Below, piece by piece: positions 23,078-33,768 of a DNA stretch of 64,000 nt. The position numbers and the translations under genes are program-made. Within the stretch, counting starts at the first letter, position 1; the number at the start of each line of letters is the position of its first letter. The notes under the pieces were generated by a model, which was given only the letters and a program-made list of their open reading frames with translations, did no database searches and was not told where the DNA came from. This DNA is from Cephalotus follicularis (taxonomy: Eukaryota > Streptophyta > Magnoliopsida > Oxalidales > Cephalotaceae): the NCBI GenBank assembly GCA_001972305.1, contig BDDD01001660.1, positions 191,455 through 255,454 on the forward strand, in the 5' to 3' direction.

Positions 23078-23205
23078 GATTCCTACTTCACTAAGCAAAC
23101 CTTTTACTCCTTCAAAATCTCTTCTTTGCATTGTCGTTGTGAGCTCCTGAGATTTACAGTGCCCTCAACCTTCATCTCCCTGCCATTCTCTCATCAAGGT
23201 CTTTG

Positions 23206-23283
23206 GTAAGTTGCCAATCTTTTTGTAGCTCTAAGTCGAATCTGAGACTTCCCTAGCTTCTTCTCTTTTTTTTGTCCGAATAG
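23206..23283 (+). other. Predicted 5'UTR intron of the antisense gene
   Basis: A 78-base segment begins GTAAGTTGCC and ends in a T-rich tract plus AATAG, just before the ATG of the first coding exon. Splice-site quality is good by eye; no transcript data. Confidence 0.55.
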
Positions 23284-25707
23284 ATGGCCAGAACTCAACA
23301 GACGGCCAGGCCTTCTCCTCCCTTAGAAGTCGAACCCCTAGCCATGGTGGTTCCCACCGTTGAAAGTCCCCTTTCCTATGAAGGTAGCTGGGAGCTGCGG
23401 TGGGTGGCCCTGCTGTTCCCGTCACCGAGGCTGACACCCCTGCCCCAGATTGCTTTGGTGTCAGTACTCTTTCTCGTGATGAGGTGCTAGGACTTTCTCG
23501 CAAATACAATTTCCCTGCTGGGTTGAGGTTTAGTCTCCCCTCGGATCCTCGGCTGGTTACCGAGAGTGGGGAGGGTCACTTCGCTGTCTTTAAAGGCGCG
23601 CTCTCTCATGGTTTGAGGGTCCCGGAGCCCTCTTTCCCTCTCTCAGTCTTGGAGACATTTCATCTCCACCCTTCTCTTCTCCAACCTCCATCTTGGAGGT
23701 TCATCATAGGCTTCTTAGTTAGGTGTCTACAGTCCGAGGTGACTGCGACAGTAGGTCTATTCAAAGAATTCCATGTCATTTCGTCCTCGCTAAGAAAGCG
23801 TGGCTATTTCTTCAAGTCCCGCCCTGGTGTGAAAAAACTTCTTTTGAACCCTACTAAATCCATTAAGAACTAGTGGAGGAGATACTTTCTCATAAAAAAT
23901 TTCGAGGGGTTCACCCCCCCTGCCTGGTGTGACTCTATGGAAACTACACGCCTTAATAGGAGATCCCCTCTAACATCGGCAGAGAACGTGGACTTTGGTA
24001 AACTTCTGCGCTTGGAGTACTAGGAGGTGAACTCTACTGTGGTTGAGGATCGTCTACTCCGAGTTGGGCTGAGTGTAGTTCCCATCCGAGGATCATACTC
24101 GGCAAACGTCGAGGACACCACAGGGGGTGGGGGATCCCCACACAAATCCATGCCCCAAGAGATGGGGGAAAACTGTATAAAGCTTTCGTCTCGTCCAGTT
24201 TCTTGCCTTCGTATATCTTCTATTGTCTTACTATTTATTGTCATGTTGTTGACTTTCTTACCTCTTTTTCGTGTAGCAATGGCTTCTCGGCGAGGATTTA
24301 ATGCTCTCTTTGGTGCTACCAAGATCACCAAGCCTTCCTCTGCTGAAGCAGACAAGCAGAAGGCTGCCGCGGAAGCAGCGAAGCAAAAAGAGAAAGATAC
24401 TGCTGAGGGGGCTAGGCAGAGGGCAAAGGCCACCGCCGAGGGGGCCAAGCAAATGAAGAAGGCTGCAGCGGTAGCGAAGGAGAAGGGAGCCAAGCATCCT
24501 GCTGGAGGGCGTTCCTCTGGTGGTCCTTCTCGTCCCCTAAGCAAAAAGGGGAAGTATGTGTCCGAGGTCGAGGTGGAGTCTGCTCTCGGCAGGACCTCTA
24601 ACAACCCCATCATCCTGCCTCCTCCTCGGGACGTGGAGAAGATGATCGAAGAGCTGGAGGGGGTTGGGAATGGGTCCTCCAGCTTGGACATGCACGGGGT
24701 GCCATTCGCTCTCAGCTCCCTATGCCTCTTCCCTGACAAGCTGAAGGAGAGGAAGGACTGGACCAATAAGGAACTTATCCATAAGTCCCTGCGGAGCCAT
24801 TTCAAGGTAAAGGGAGATCCTCTTCTTGTGTGCTTTACATTCTTATGTGCTTTCTGTTCTCATTCGTGTGTCTTCTTTGCAGGCTCTAAATGATCATCAC
24901 CTCTCAGTCGAGAGTTTCTCGATCATGTTGGAGAGGTATGACAAGGCAAGGGAGGAGCTGATGGTAGAGATGGAGACCTCTCACATGGCCAAGGCTCAAC
25001 TCGAGGAAGTCCTTAAGGCCCAAGAGTCAGCCGTGGAGGAGAGGAACACAGCTGTCTTGGAGAGGGACCAACTGGCGAAGGATCTCTCCAAGGTCGGCGA
25101 CCAGTACCGGGTGCTGCTGAGGAAGCACGAAGACTCCGCCAAGGAGCAGGAGAAGAAGCGGGCTAAGGCAGTGGAGAATGCCCTGACGGAATTTAAGTCC
25201 TCAGACAAATTCCAAAGCTTGATGGAGGACTCTATGGAGGATTACAAAGCCTCAGAAGCCTTTGCTGATGAGGTCTTTAAGGAATCCGCCGAGTACCACA
25301 GTCGGGGGTTCTACACTTGTAAGAACTGGGTTAAAGCTTTGCATCCCGAGGTTCCCTTGGACAAGGTCATCTATTGCTCGGCTGCCAAGGCTTTTGACTA
25401 CTATCCTGATGGATATGAAGCCGAGGAGCTGAGGGCCGAGGAAGCCTTGGAAGGAAGAGCTGGCCTAGGGGTCGTGGAAGAGGAAGGGGAAATCCTGCTT
25501 GCTCCTGAAGCCGTTTTCAGCCAAGGAAACGAGGCTGGAAGAGATGGGTCAGATGCAGCAGTCGTTCCACTACCTGACCCTGCGTTGGCCTTAGCTTCAC
25601 GGGCTCTCTCCTCGGATCTCATCGCCCCTCAAACTCCTCAGACTGGGCCTTTTGTTCCTCCTACTCCAGAGGATGAACCTTCTCTTGATGCTCCTCCCGT
25701 AGCTTAG
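23284..25707 (+). pseudogene. Spliced antisense ORF with Transposase_28-like domain and coiled coil
   Basis: A multi-exon gene opposite to gag-pol. The first exon (ATG 23284) encodes MARTQQTARPSPP. After an apparent frameshift near 23390-23400 it continues with a domain like Pfam 'Putative gypsy type transposon' (Transposase_28): HFAVFKGALSHGLRVPEP, PPSWRFIIGFLVRC and KRGYFFKSRPG. Stops at 23871 and 24018 sit where Gln fits. A probable intron spans about 24174-24277. The next exon starts near MASRRGFNALFG and has a Lys/Ala/Glu-rich stretch. A 76-base intron (24807-24882, GTAAAG...TTTGCAG, phase 0) joins it to ALNDHHLSVESF, a long coiled coil (24920-25240) and an acidic Pro-rich tail ending at TAG 25705. 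Extra ORFs of this kind are known in Tat-lineage elements; their role is unknown. This copy is broken. Confidence 0.75.
24807..24882 (+). other. Predicted intron in the antisense gene
   Basis: Donor AAG|GTAAAG and acceptor TTTGCAG|GC bracket 76 bases rich in T. Removal joins two long frames in phase 0 (SLRSHFK to ALNDHHLS), which is strong internal support for splicing. Confidence 0.75.
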
Positions 25708-25787
25708 TTTTTGTAGGCTAGCTTTTTTCTTCTTTTTGCCTTGTAATAGTTTTCCTTTTAGTGAACTTGTAATCTTTACAATCTATA

Positions 25788-25793
25788 AATAAA
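25788..25793 (+). terminator. Poly(A) signal of the antisense gene
   Basis: AATAAA lies about 80 bases after the stop codon, preceded by T-rich UTR and 'ttgtaatagttttcc'. Confidence 0.6.
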
Positions 25794-25799
25794 GAGACT

Positions 25800-26861
25800 T
25801 TTTTGCACTCTTGGATCTCTGTCTTTATTATTTTTTTTGGATTGTGAGCCTGATGTGTTTGTACATGTCATGTATGTTCACAACTCCCTTAGGAATTTTG
25901 CCTTCACTTGGACCTCTGATCTCTTGTAGAAGTAGACACTACTCCAAAAGTACTTAAGTAACCTATCACAGATATTAATAAAAGACCTTTGCATTCTCGG
26001 ATTGTATCTTTGGTTGGTTTCTTGCATTGTGTTTGAGCTTTGCGTATACATACATGTGTTGATAGTTCCCTTAGGAATTTCAGCTTAGCCCAAATCGTTA
26101 ACTCTTCGTAGATGAGATCACTTAAGCTTGGCAGTCCTCGTAGGACACTTTACTTCAAAAGTGCTTAAGTAGTTGTAACTTAGTCTTGAGGAATTTTGTT
26201 GTACTCATAGACTAGGTTCTTGGTCTGCTCAGACAAGTTCCTATAGGTTTGCCAAGCAGAGTGTCGTCTGACCTATTAGGTTTTAGGACAGGTCGGCTGA
26301 GCTTGCAGTCCACATAGGGACACTTGTATTAAAGTGCTCAGTCCGACGAGCTTGATCGTTGCGAGTTGCCATGGATTCGCCTTTCAAGTCACGACTTTAG
26401 GTCTGGTTGGACAAGTTCCCATGGTATTGCCAATCAAATTCTGCTCCCTGGGGAGTCTTAGTTCTTCCTTGGAAGCCTTTGGACGATCCTCGGAAGGAGT
26501 CCTTCGCATTTATGGTTTTACATGCTCCCCGGAAGGAAGCTTTTGTGTGCTCCTCGAAAGGAGGCTTTTAGGCATGCATCCTCGAGTGTTTTCTCGGACA
26601 TCTGTTACCTCAGTCTGTTCGAGACCTCGGCTTGCGTTGGTTTTCTCTTGGGAGTAAGACTTAGAAAGCTTTGGATATCTGGATGCCCCCTTGGGGGCGT
26701 GGTCCGAGATACTTAGAGCAAAGATTGAGGGAGTTGATCGGTGGCTGTTCAAAGGTTTGAGGACATGAACATTGGACCTCCGGTCCCTTGCAAACTTGGA
26801 ACTATGACATTGAACATAAATTTTGAAAAATTCAACTTCATTCAGTACATACATCTTACAA
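25800..26861. other. Non-coding spacer of J with imperfect repeats
   Basis: Between the antisense gene's end and the integrase end. Phrases such as 'cccttaggaattt(t/c)', 'aaaagt(a/g)cttaagta' and 'cctcggaaggagtcc' recur (25880-26600), pointing to short imperfect duplications. The ORFs here show no domain. Confidence 0.45.
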
Positions 26862-27827
26862 TCATTGATAATACTTCCTCAGGTGCTCGGCATTCCAAGC
26901 TCTGGCAATCTCCCTACCCCCCAAAGTTTCAAGTTTGAATGTTCCTGGGCGGAGGACCCTCTTGATCTTGTATGGTCCTTCCCAGGCAGGGGCGAGTTTT
27001 CCTCTGCTACCGGTAGGGTCTGCAACGGCTGAGTTGCGAAGGACTAGATCTCCTTGTCTTAGTGGTCTGAGGCTTACCCTTTTGTTATAGTAGTGGCTTA
27101 CCCTCTGCTGGTAGGCTGCAACTCTGATCACAGCCTTATCTCTTAGTTCTTCCACTAGGTCGAGGATGCATCTGAGACCTTCTTCATTATTGTCTTCAGT
27201 GAAATGTACAACTCTTGGTGATTGTACTCCAATCTCCACTGGTATCATAGCTTCTGCCCCGAAACATAGACTGTATGGGGATTCACCGGTTGTAGTTCGA
27301 GGAGTTGTTCTGTATGCCCATAGCACGCTTGGTAGCTCCTCCGTCCATCTCCCTTTGCTATCTTCTAAGTGCTTCTTCAAGCCCGAGATGATTTCTCTAT
27401 TGATCACCTCGGCTTGACCATTGCTTTGGGGGTAGGCTACTGAGGCAAGCCTATGTTCTATGCTCCACTCTTTGCAAAAGTCACGGAAGGCTTGGCAAAC
27501 AAACTGCTTACCATTGTCTATGACAATCGTCCTTGGGACTCCGAATCTGCAGATGATTGATTTCCATACGAAGCTCTCCGTGTTCTTCTCTGTAATTGTG
27601 GCCAGAGGTTCTGCTTCCACCCACTTAGTGAAGTAATCTACTGTTACAATGAGAAACTTCCTCTGGCCTGTCGCCATAGGTAATGGTTCGACGAAGTCCA
27701 TTCCCCATTGTGCAAAGGGCCATGGGGCCGTGATAGATGTCAAAGGTTGAGAAGGCCTTCTGCTTATGTTTGCGTTCCTCTGGCACTTGTCACACTTCCT
27801 CACTAAGTCTATAGCATCTTGATGCAT
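26862..27827 (-). CDS. Element J integrase (C-terminal two thirds, open frame)
   Basis: The integrase inserts element cDNA. The zinc-binding HHCC module starts in the preceding frame (HEGICGNHRGG) and finishes here as CDKCQRNANI. The catalytic triad is intact: WGMDFVEPLP, VIDNGKQF and SNGQAEVINRE. The C-terminus keeps the conserved GDLVLRN...GKLAPAWEGPYKI module and ends after EHLRKYY. No chromodomain is present, as expected for Tat elements. The frame begins at ATG 27827 only because a TAA stop at 27846-27848 replaces a Gln codon (LLR*GYYWP). Alone this fragment would lack the first zinc ligands. Confidence 0.9.
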   Translation of the reverse strand: MHQDAIDLVRKCDKCQRNANISRRPSQPLTSITAPWPFAQWGMDFVEPLPMATGQRKFLIVTVDYFTKWVEAEPLATITEKNTESFVWKSIICRFGVPRTIVIDNGKQFVCQAFRDFCKEWSIEHRLASVAYPQSNGQAEVINREIISGLKKHLEDSKGRWTEELPSVLWAYRTTPRTTTGESPYSLCFGAEAMIPVEIGVQSPRVVHFTEDNNEEGLRCILDLVEELRDKAVIRVAAYQQRVSHYYNKRVSLRPLRQGDLVLRNSAVADPTGSRGKLAPAWEGPYKIKRVLRPGTFKLETLGGREIARAWNAEHLRKYYQ

Positions 27828-27845
27828 AGTGGGCCAGTAGTATCC

Positions 27846-28364
27846 TTACCTCAATAGCTTGTGAGATAATGATCTGCCCCCTCTGTGGTTGCCACAAATT
27901 CCTTCGTGGACCTCCCTCAGAGCATAATTAGCCTCTTGGGGGGTCATACACCTTAGCCAAGGAAAGGAGAAAGATCTTTTGTAGAGGATCCCATCTCGGA
28001 GTTGGAATCTGTTTGCTCTGTAGACCAGCTTCCTCGCCTCCAAGGGGTCCTCAGGCAGGATCCCGTTACTCAGCCAATTGATAAAGGGAGTCATCAAGTT
28101 TGGCTCCTTGGGCACATCTATATCCATCACATCTACTTCAGAGATGGTAGGCCTGTCCAGGTAGTCTACTAGCACGGTTTGATTTTTCTCTAGCTCTTCG
28201 GCGGTTGCTAGTTTCGATAACTGGTCTGCTCGGACGTTTTCTGCTCTGGGCACTTTCAAAATCCTTAAAACCTCGAAATCTGACTTCATACCCTGAAAAT
28301 GGGATAAGTATTTCACCATAGGGTCTTCTCGGGCCTCATACTCCCCATTTGCCAGACCAACCAC
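27846..28364 (-). pseudogene. Element J second RNaseH tail and integrase zinc-finger start
   Basis: This continues the archaeal-type RNaseH (VVGLANGEYEAREDPMVKYL and LKVPRAENVRADQLSKLA), then a linker, then the integrase N-terminus (REVHEGICGNHRGG). It is isolated from the upstream frame by TAG at 28368-28370 (SDS*LVVG, where SDSQLVV is usual) and from the integrase by TAA at 27846-27848. Both are single C-to-T changes from Gln codons. Confidence 0.87.
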
Positions 28365-28367
28365 TAG

Positions 28368-30584
28368 CTAAGAATCACTGGAGGCCTCTATCTTTTGCAC
28401 CTCCAAGTGCTTCGCGATCGTCAGTCCAGCTATCAGAGCTTCCCACTCTGCTTCGTTGTTTGTAGCTTTAAACTTAAACCTTAGAGCGTACTCCAACGTC
28501 CAACCATCTAGGCTTGTCAATACCAACCCCGCTCCACTGCCAGTGGTGCAGGAAGACCCATCCACTGACAATTTCCATATCCCCTTCTCGCTCTCGGAAG
28601 GGTTCTCCTCCATACACTCCGTAGGTGTATTATCTCCAACAAAGTCGGCCAGTACCTGTGATTTGATTGCTGGTCTGGCTTTGAAGTTCACATCATACTC
28701 GCCTAGCTCGACTGACCACTTGATTAATCTACCTGAGGTGTCAGGCTTTGCGAGAACTTGTTTAAGCGGTTTGTCAGTCAGAACCTTGATTGTATGGGCA
28801 TGGAAATATGGCCTCAGTTTCCTGGCCGAGACGATCAAAGCATATGCAAATTTCTCTACCTCAGGGTACCTTCCTTCAACATCATTCAACGCCTTGCTCA
28901 CATAGTACACCGGCTTTTGAACTTTTCCCTCTTCTCTGACTAGCACCGCACTCACTGCGCCCGAGGTGGCCGCAAGGTACAAATACAAGTCTTCCCCATC
29001 CTTAGGTTTTGAGATCAGAGGAGGGGAAGCCAGGTATTCCTTCAACTTGTCGAAGGCTGCTTGACAGTCGTCAGACCAAGAGAACCCCTTGGGATCCCTG
29101 AGTATCTTGAAGAAGGGAAGGTATTTTTCTGCTGACTTCGATACAAACCTGCTCATGGCTGCTATTTTCCTGTTTAACCTCTGCACGTCCCTGACGGTTT
29201 GAGGAGGCCTCATGCTTTGAATTACTGAAATCTTCTCCGGATTGGCCTCTATTCCTCTGCTAGAGACCATAAATCTGAGGAACTTGCTAGAGGTGACCCG
29301 AAATGTACACTTGGACGGATTGAGTTTCATGTTGTATCTCCTCAGCACCTCAAATGTTTCCTCCAAGTCTTTTATGTGGGGGCTCCTGGCTGGGGTCTTG
29401 ACGAGCATGTCGTCGATGTACACCTCCATATTTTTCCCGATCTGAGGCTCAAAAATTTTATTCACCAAACATTCATAGGTGGCCCCTCCATTCTTCAGGC
29501 CGAAGGGCATAACCCTGTAGCAATACATTCCTCGGTCCGTGATGAAAGCTGTCTTGTTCTCATCGGGCCAGTACATGGGAATTTGGTTGTATCCCGAGTA
29601 GGCGTCCAGGAAGCTTAACATTCTGTAGCCCGAGGTCGCATCCACCAACTGATCTATCTTTGGGAGAGGGAAGTGATCCTTTGGGCAAGCTTTCTTAAGG
29701 TCTGTGAAGTCGATGCACATCCTCCACTTCCCATTTGCCTTTTTGACTAGTACTGGGTTCGCCAGCCAGTCTGAGTAATGCACTTCCCTTATGAACCCCG
29801 CCTGCAATAGCTTACTCACCTCTTCTGCTATTGCCTGCTGGCTCTCTGGAGCAAAGCTCCTCTTCTTTTGCCTGGTCGGAGGCCTCGTTGGGTCCACACT
29901 TAGTTTGTGAACCATGACATTTGGGCTGATCCCAGGGACCTCCTCTGCTGACCAGGCAAACACGTCTTTGTTATTTCGGAGGAATGTTATTGATTCCCCC
30001 TTCTCCACCTCTCCAAGCTGTGAGCCAGTTTGGAAGACTTGTTCAGTGTTGCCCTTATGCAAGGGCACTTGGACCACGTCCTCAACAGGCTGGGGACGCT
30101 CAAGTTCCATATCTCCCCTGAGTTCCACATTTGCTATAGGAAACACCTTGTCCTTCCCCTTGTCCATGATGGCAGTTTTGTAGCACTGCCTCACTACTTG
30201 TTGATCTCCTCTGACCTCCCCCACGCCAAACCTCATGGGGAACTTCATCAACAAGTGTCTCGTAGACACTATCGCCTCCAATAGGTTGAGCCCTGGTCGC
30301 CCTATTATTGCATTATACGGGCTTGGGGTATGAACCACCAGGAATGTCATCTCTACCTGAGATTGACGGGGGGTCGTGCCTGCAACCACGGACAGGTCAA
30401 TGGATCCCAGAGGATGGACCATCTCCCCTGCGAAGCCAACCAGTGGGGTCTTTACAGGCTTGAGCTGGTATGCTGGTATCCTCAGCTGATCAAATGCATG
30501 TTTGTATAGGATATCGGCTGAGCTGCCACTGTCAATGAGAATCCTCTTCATAGTGAAGAGATCCACTTGAAGAGTTACCACCAC
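28368..30584 (-). pseudogene. Element J protease, reverse transcriptase and RNaseH
   Basis: An open stretch of 738 codons. The aspartic protease LIDSGSSADIL lies near residue 16 and is intact. The RT follows from about residue 205 (VHKLSVDPTRPPTRQKKR), with WRMCIDFTDLKKACPKDHFP and the catalytic VYIDDML at about residue 391. RNaseH follows (KVLTDKPLKQVLAKPD, ELGEYDVNFKAR). A second, archaeal-type RNaseH begins near residue 668 (KLSVDGSSCTTGSGAGLVL). The dual RNaseH marks the Tat lineage. An in-frame TGA upstream (30603-30605) and TAG downstream (28368) limit it, so no full Gag-Pol can be read. Confidence 0.92.
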
Positions 30585-30704
30585 TGGGTCATCATGAGGG
30601 AGTCATAATCCCTCGTAGTCCCCCTACGAGAAGGATATCACCTCCTCGTCTCCACCTGTTCTCAGCCTTTTGCTGTGATGGACTTGTTGCACAGCAAGGG
30701 ACTA

Positions 30705-32030
30705 TCACCCGTAGGTTTTCCTCGCGTTTTTGTGGTCGCCACCAGACGCGACCCCCCCAGAGATGGTGTGGATGACACATCTGGGTTCTTGCTGCTGCTG
30801 CTCCTCCTGCTGCCGAGGAGCCTCTTCTCTTCGTTGCTCCCTTCTTCCTTGGGGAGCATCCCTGTCAACATACTTGCGCAGGTGCCCCTTCCGAATCAGA
30901 TCTTCGATCTGATTCTTCAACTGCCTGCACTCCTCAGTGTCATGACCATGGACACGATGGTAGCGGCAGTACTTTTCTGTGTTCCTCTTCTTGGCAGGTG
31001 ATCTCATCTTCTCTGGCCACTGTATGGGGACCTTGTCTTGTTCCACTGCAAGTATTCTGGTGCGCGTGTCCAGGAGGGGGGCAAAGTGGTTGTAAGACGG
31101 GATTGGTGCCCCTCCTCTGGATGAACCCTCTCGTCTGGAGAGTTTATGTCTAAGGTCTTCCTTGGACAAGTCTGGCCTCTCCTTCCTCTTCTCTCTCCTC
31201 TCGGGAGGATTTCGTGAATGCCCCCCTTTCTCCTCCTGATGGCCTGACCAGGGCGTCTTTTGTTTCCTGGAGGCCATCTCTTCCTCGGCATTGACATATC
31301 TCTCTGCTCTCCTCAGCAGGTCTGCCATGTCCTTGGCCGGTTTCTTCAGAAGAGAGAAAGTGAAGGATGAGTTGCTCCTCAGCCCGTTATTCAAGGCTGC
31401 CATTGCAAAGGATGGCTCCAAATCCTTCACTGTGAGAAACTCCCTGTTGAATCTGGTAAGGTAATCCCTCAGTGACTCATCTTTTCCCTGGACCACATTG
31501 ATCAGGTGGGTGGAGTTCCTCCAATGCGTGGTGCTGTTGAGGAACTTTGTTTCGAACAGTTCCGTAAACTGATCGAAGTTCTCCACCGAGTTCTTTGCCA
31601 AGGTGAAATACCATGACTGGGCAGCTCCAGTCAGTGTCCCTGGGAATCCTCATAAAAGTGTAGCGTCCGAGGCTTGGTACATCCACATGGCTTGAATGTA
31701 AGAGCGCACATGTTGGATGGGGTCCGTGGACCCGTCATATTTGTCAAGGCTTGGGAAGAGAAATCCGCTAGGAACACCGTCTGCCATGATCTCGGATGTG
31801 AAGGGGTGGGCGCTGATGTTATGCACTTCGGACAGATGTCCCCTCCCCTGTTCAGCTCCTTGGAACTTTCTTTCCAGTTCAGCAAGCTTTCTGTTCATTG
31901 CTTGCTCCATGTCTTCTATGTTCCTAGCCTTGCTAGAGACACGTGACCCTCCAGCCACTGTGGCTGTGGGGTCGACCCTGCTTCCTCGGGCCGTTCCAAC
32001 TTTGCGCGGTGCATTGGAACGCACTTGCAC
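30705..32030 (-). pseudogene. Element J gag
   Basis: The capsid domain (Retrotrans_gag type) is split by a TGA near 31650. Upstream is FPSLDKYDGSTDPIQHVRSY with QAMWMYQASDATLL; downstream GFPGTLTGAAQSWY leads into the frame starting AKNSVENFDQFTELF, with TRFNREFLTVKDL and LRRAERYVNAEE. The nucleocapsid region has the zinc-binding motif of this lineage, CRYHRVHGHDTEEC, near 30930. The N-terminal extension runs further right (to about 32297) past a TAG at 32031-32033 with a charged, Arg/Pro-rich sequence. At least two stops break it. Confidence 0.87.
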
Positions 32031-32540
32031 CTATTCTTCTCCTCTGACCTCCTCCCAAGGATCCACATCCATGGCGTGATGTTCACGGCGCGCTCTCCTG
32101 GGATCGTTGGACTGATCCGGGGTAGTTGAGGACTCTGCCCTCTGAGATGCATTGATCTCAAGTCTCCTCCCCAGGGGAATATTATCCCCTGACCGTCTTG
32201 GGGGAAGTTTGTCTCCCCTTGACGGGTTTCTCCTGGCACCTCGTGGGCGTCGTGTCTCTACCCCTGGTCTACTGGGACTAGAAACTCCTCGGACCACTTG
32301 CGGGATAGGTCCAGCTTGCTACTATTGGTTGGCCAGAGTAGTGACCAACAAATCGGTGATACGCTCCATTCCCTGGAGGAGTTGATTAAGCTGCTCCCCT
32401 GTGATGGGAGCTTATTCTTGGGCTAACGTTTGGACGGCTTCTGGAAGAGGAGCTGTGACCTCCTGTTGTTGACTGCCTGTGGCTCCAATCTGGTTATTGT
32501 TCTTTCTCAGAGGCATGATTGTTGATAGCTTTTTGTTGCA

Positions 32541-32560
32541 TTTCCCACAGACGGCGCCAA
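32541..32560 (-). promoter_or_regulatory. Primer binding site of element J
   Basis: One base after the 5' LTR the minus strand reads TTGGCGCCGTCTGTGGGAAA, a primer-site sequence seen in plant Tat-lineage elements. I do not name the tRNA. Confidence 0.8.
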
Positions 32561-32561
32561 C

Positions 32562-33432
32562 TGTTGATACAGAAATTCTTCCCACAATAGTACCCCACGT
32601 GTAAGGGCTTGCTTTGTTTAGGGAAACACTACTTGATGCTCCGAGGTGAAAGTAGAAGGTTGTAAGTGTTTTCCCTGCACAGAAGAGCAAACACTTTGAA
32701 GGTCCAGGAGGATGTTCGCCCGGGGACACTCCGACGCTCAAGTTAGATCTTTTTACAGAGAGAACTAGGTTCTTTTGGGAGTAAAAATGGCTGACCTTTG
32801 TTCTGATTGTTGAACTAGTATGTATAGTGTAGGAGTGTAACTGTCTGAGCGTGAAGTGCGGAGGTGATAGCTGTCCCCTAAGGAAATGCCGAGGATATCG
32901 GGATTTCCCTTATCTCCACCTGATTTGTCACTGCTTTCCTTGCTGGTAGTTGACTGTATCTTATCTTCCATATTTGGTAGAGGTAAATCCCTGAAAAGTA
33001 GGCTGGATTTGTGACCCTATCCAGCCGAGGGCGAGGAAGGGTAGATTCTCTTGGTATTTATCCACTTCAAGGTCTTCCAGTTCCATGGCTTCTCTTAAGA
33101 CTGGTGCCTGATACAATAGGTCATTTGCCAATCTGCCGAGGAAGGTATCTGATATAGTGCAGTTGAGGGGGAAAACCCTTGGCTTGGTCCTCGGCACCAA
33201 AAATGGAAAAGAGGTCCTCGACACTTTTGCCGAGGAGGGTGGATTCTAAAACTCCACTAGTGGGGAGTTCCTCGGCACTGAAGCCGAGGATGATGTCTGT
33301 CTACTTCTCCTTCCAGGGCTTGATAAGCCTCCTCTGACCAGTATCCATGTTGACCTCAAGACCCTTGGACACTTGGCTATGTCTGTGGATGACACGTGTC
33401 ATTCTTGGTATAATTCAATTTTGCCCATATCA
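32562..33432 (-). repeat. 5' LTR of element J
   Basis: 871 bp, same length as the 3' LTR. In the first 100 bases I count about five differences, so the copies have drifted by some percent since insertion. Confidence 0.93.
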
Positions 33433-33525
33433 AAATCAAAATCCTAAACTCAGTTGTATAAAGAGCCATACTCTACATATACCCAACCTAAACAAAACTC
33501 AAAACTTATCTTCCCACCCATCTCT

Positions 33526-33581
<56 letters not shown>

Positions 33582-33768
33582 GCACCCAAACGGCCTAAAC
33601 TCCCCTTTTTTTTTTAATCTTCCACAAAATCGGCTCCCCTCTCTCTACCTCACTCTCGTTTCCTTCTCTTCCTCCTCTTCTCTTTTGTCTTTTTATTTTA
33701 TTTTACCAAAACCTAAAAACACAAAGCAAAACCCATCAAACAGAGAGAAAAAAAACTACATTGGTTAT
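33433..33768 (+). other. Promoter-like segment between J and K
   Basis: 'ttgtataaagagcc' near 33450 is TATA-like and is followed by a CT-rich leader with a (CT)22 tract (33536-33579). This resembles either an LTR promoter/leader or a host 5'UTR. The continuation is cut by K and resumes at 37314, where 'gatgatggattcaaaggtag' includes an ATG and a possible splice donor. Identity unresolved. Confidence 0.4.
33536..33579. repeat. (CT)22 microsatellite
   Basis: An uninterrupted dinucleotide run. Length in the assembly may be unreliable. Confidence 0.95.

Larger units (their letters stand above)
21797..33432 (-). mobile_element. Element J: Tat-type Ty3/Gypsy element with an antisense gene
   Basis: Right to left: 5' LTR (32562-33432), PBS, gag, PR-RT-RNaseH, second (archaeal-type) RNaseH, integrase, a 4-kb region holding an opposite-strand spliced gene, PPT, 3' LTR (21797-22667). 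The LTRs are both 871 bp. The dual RNaseH, the TTGGCGCC PBS and an extra ORF between integrase and 3' LTR are features of plant Tat-lineage (Retand/Ogre-like) elements. Flanking pentamers are AAATA and AAATC, a duplication with one change. It is structurally complete, but gag and pol each carry stop codons. Confidence 0.92.
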
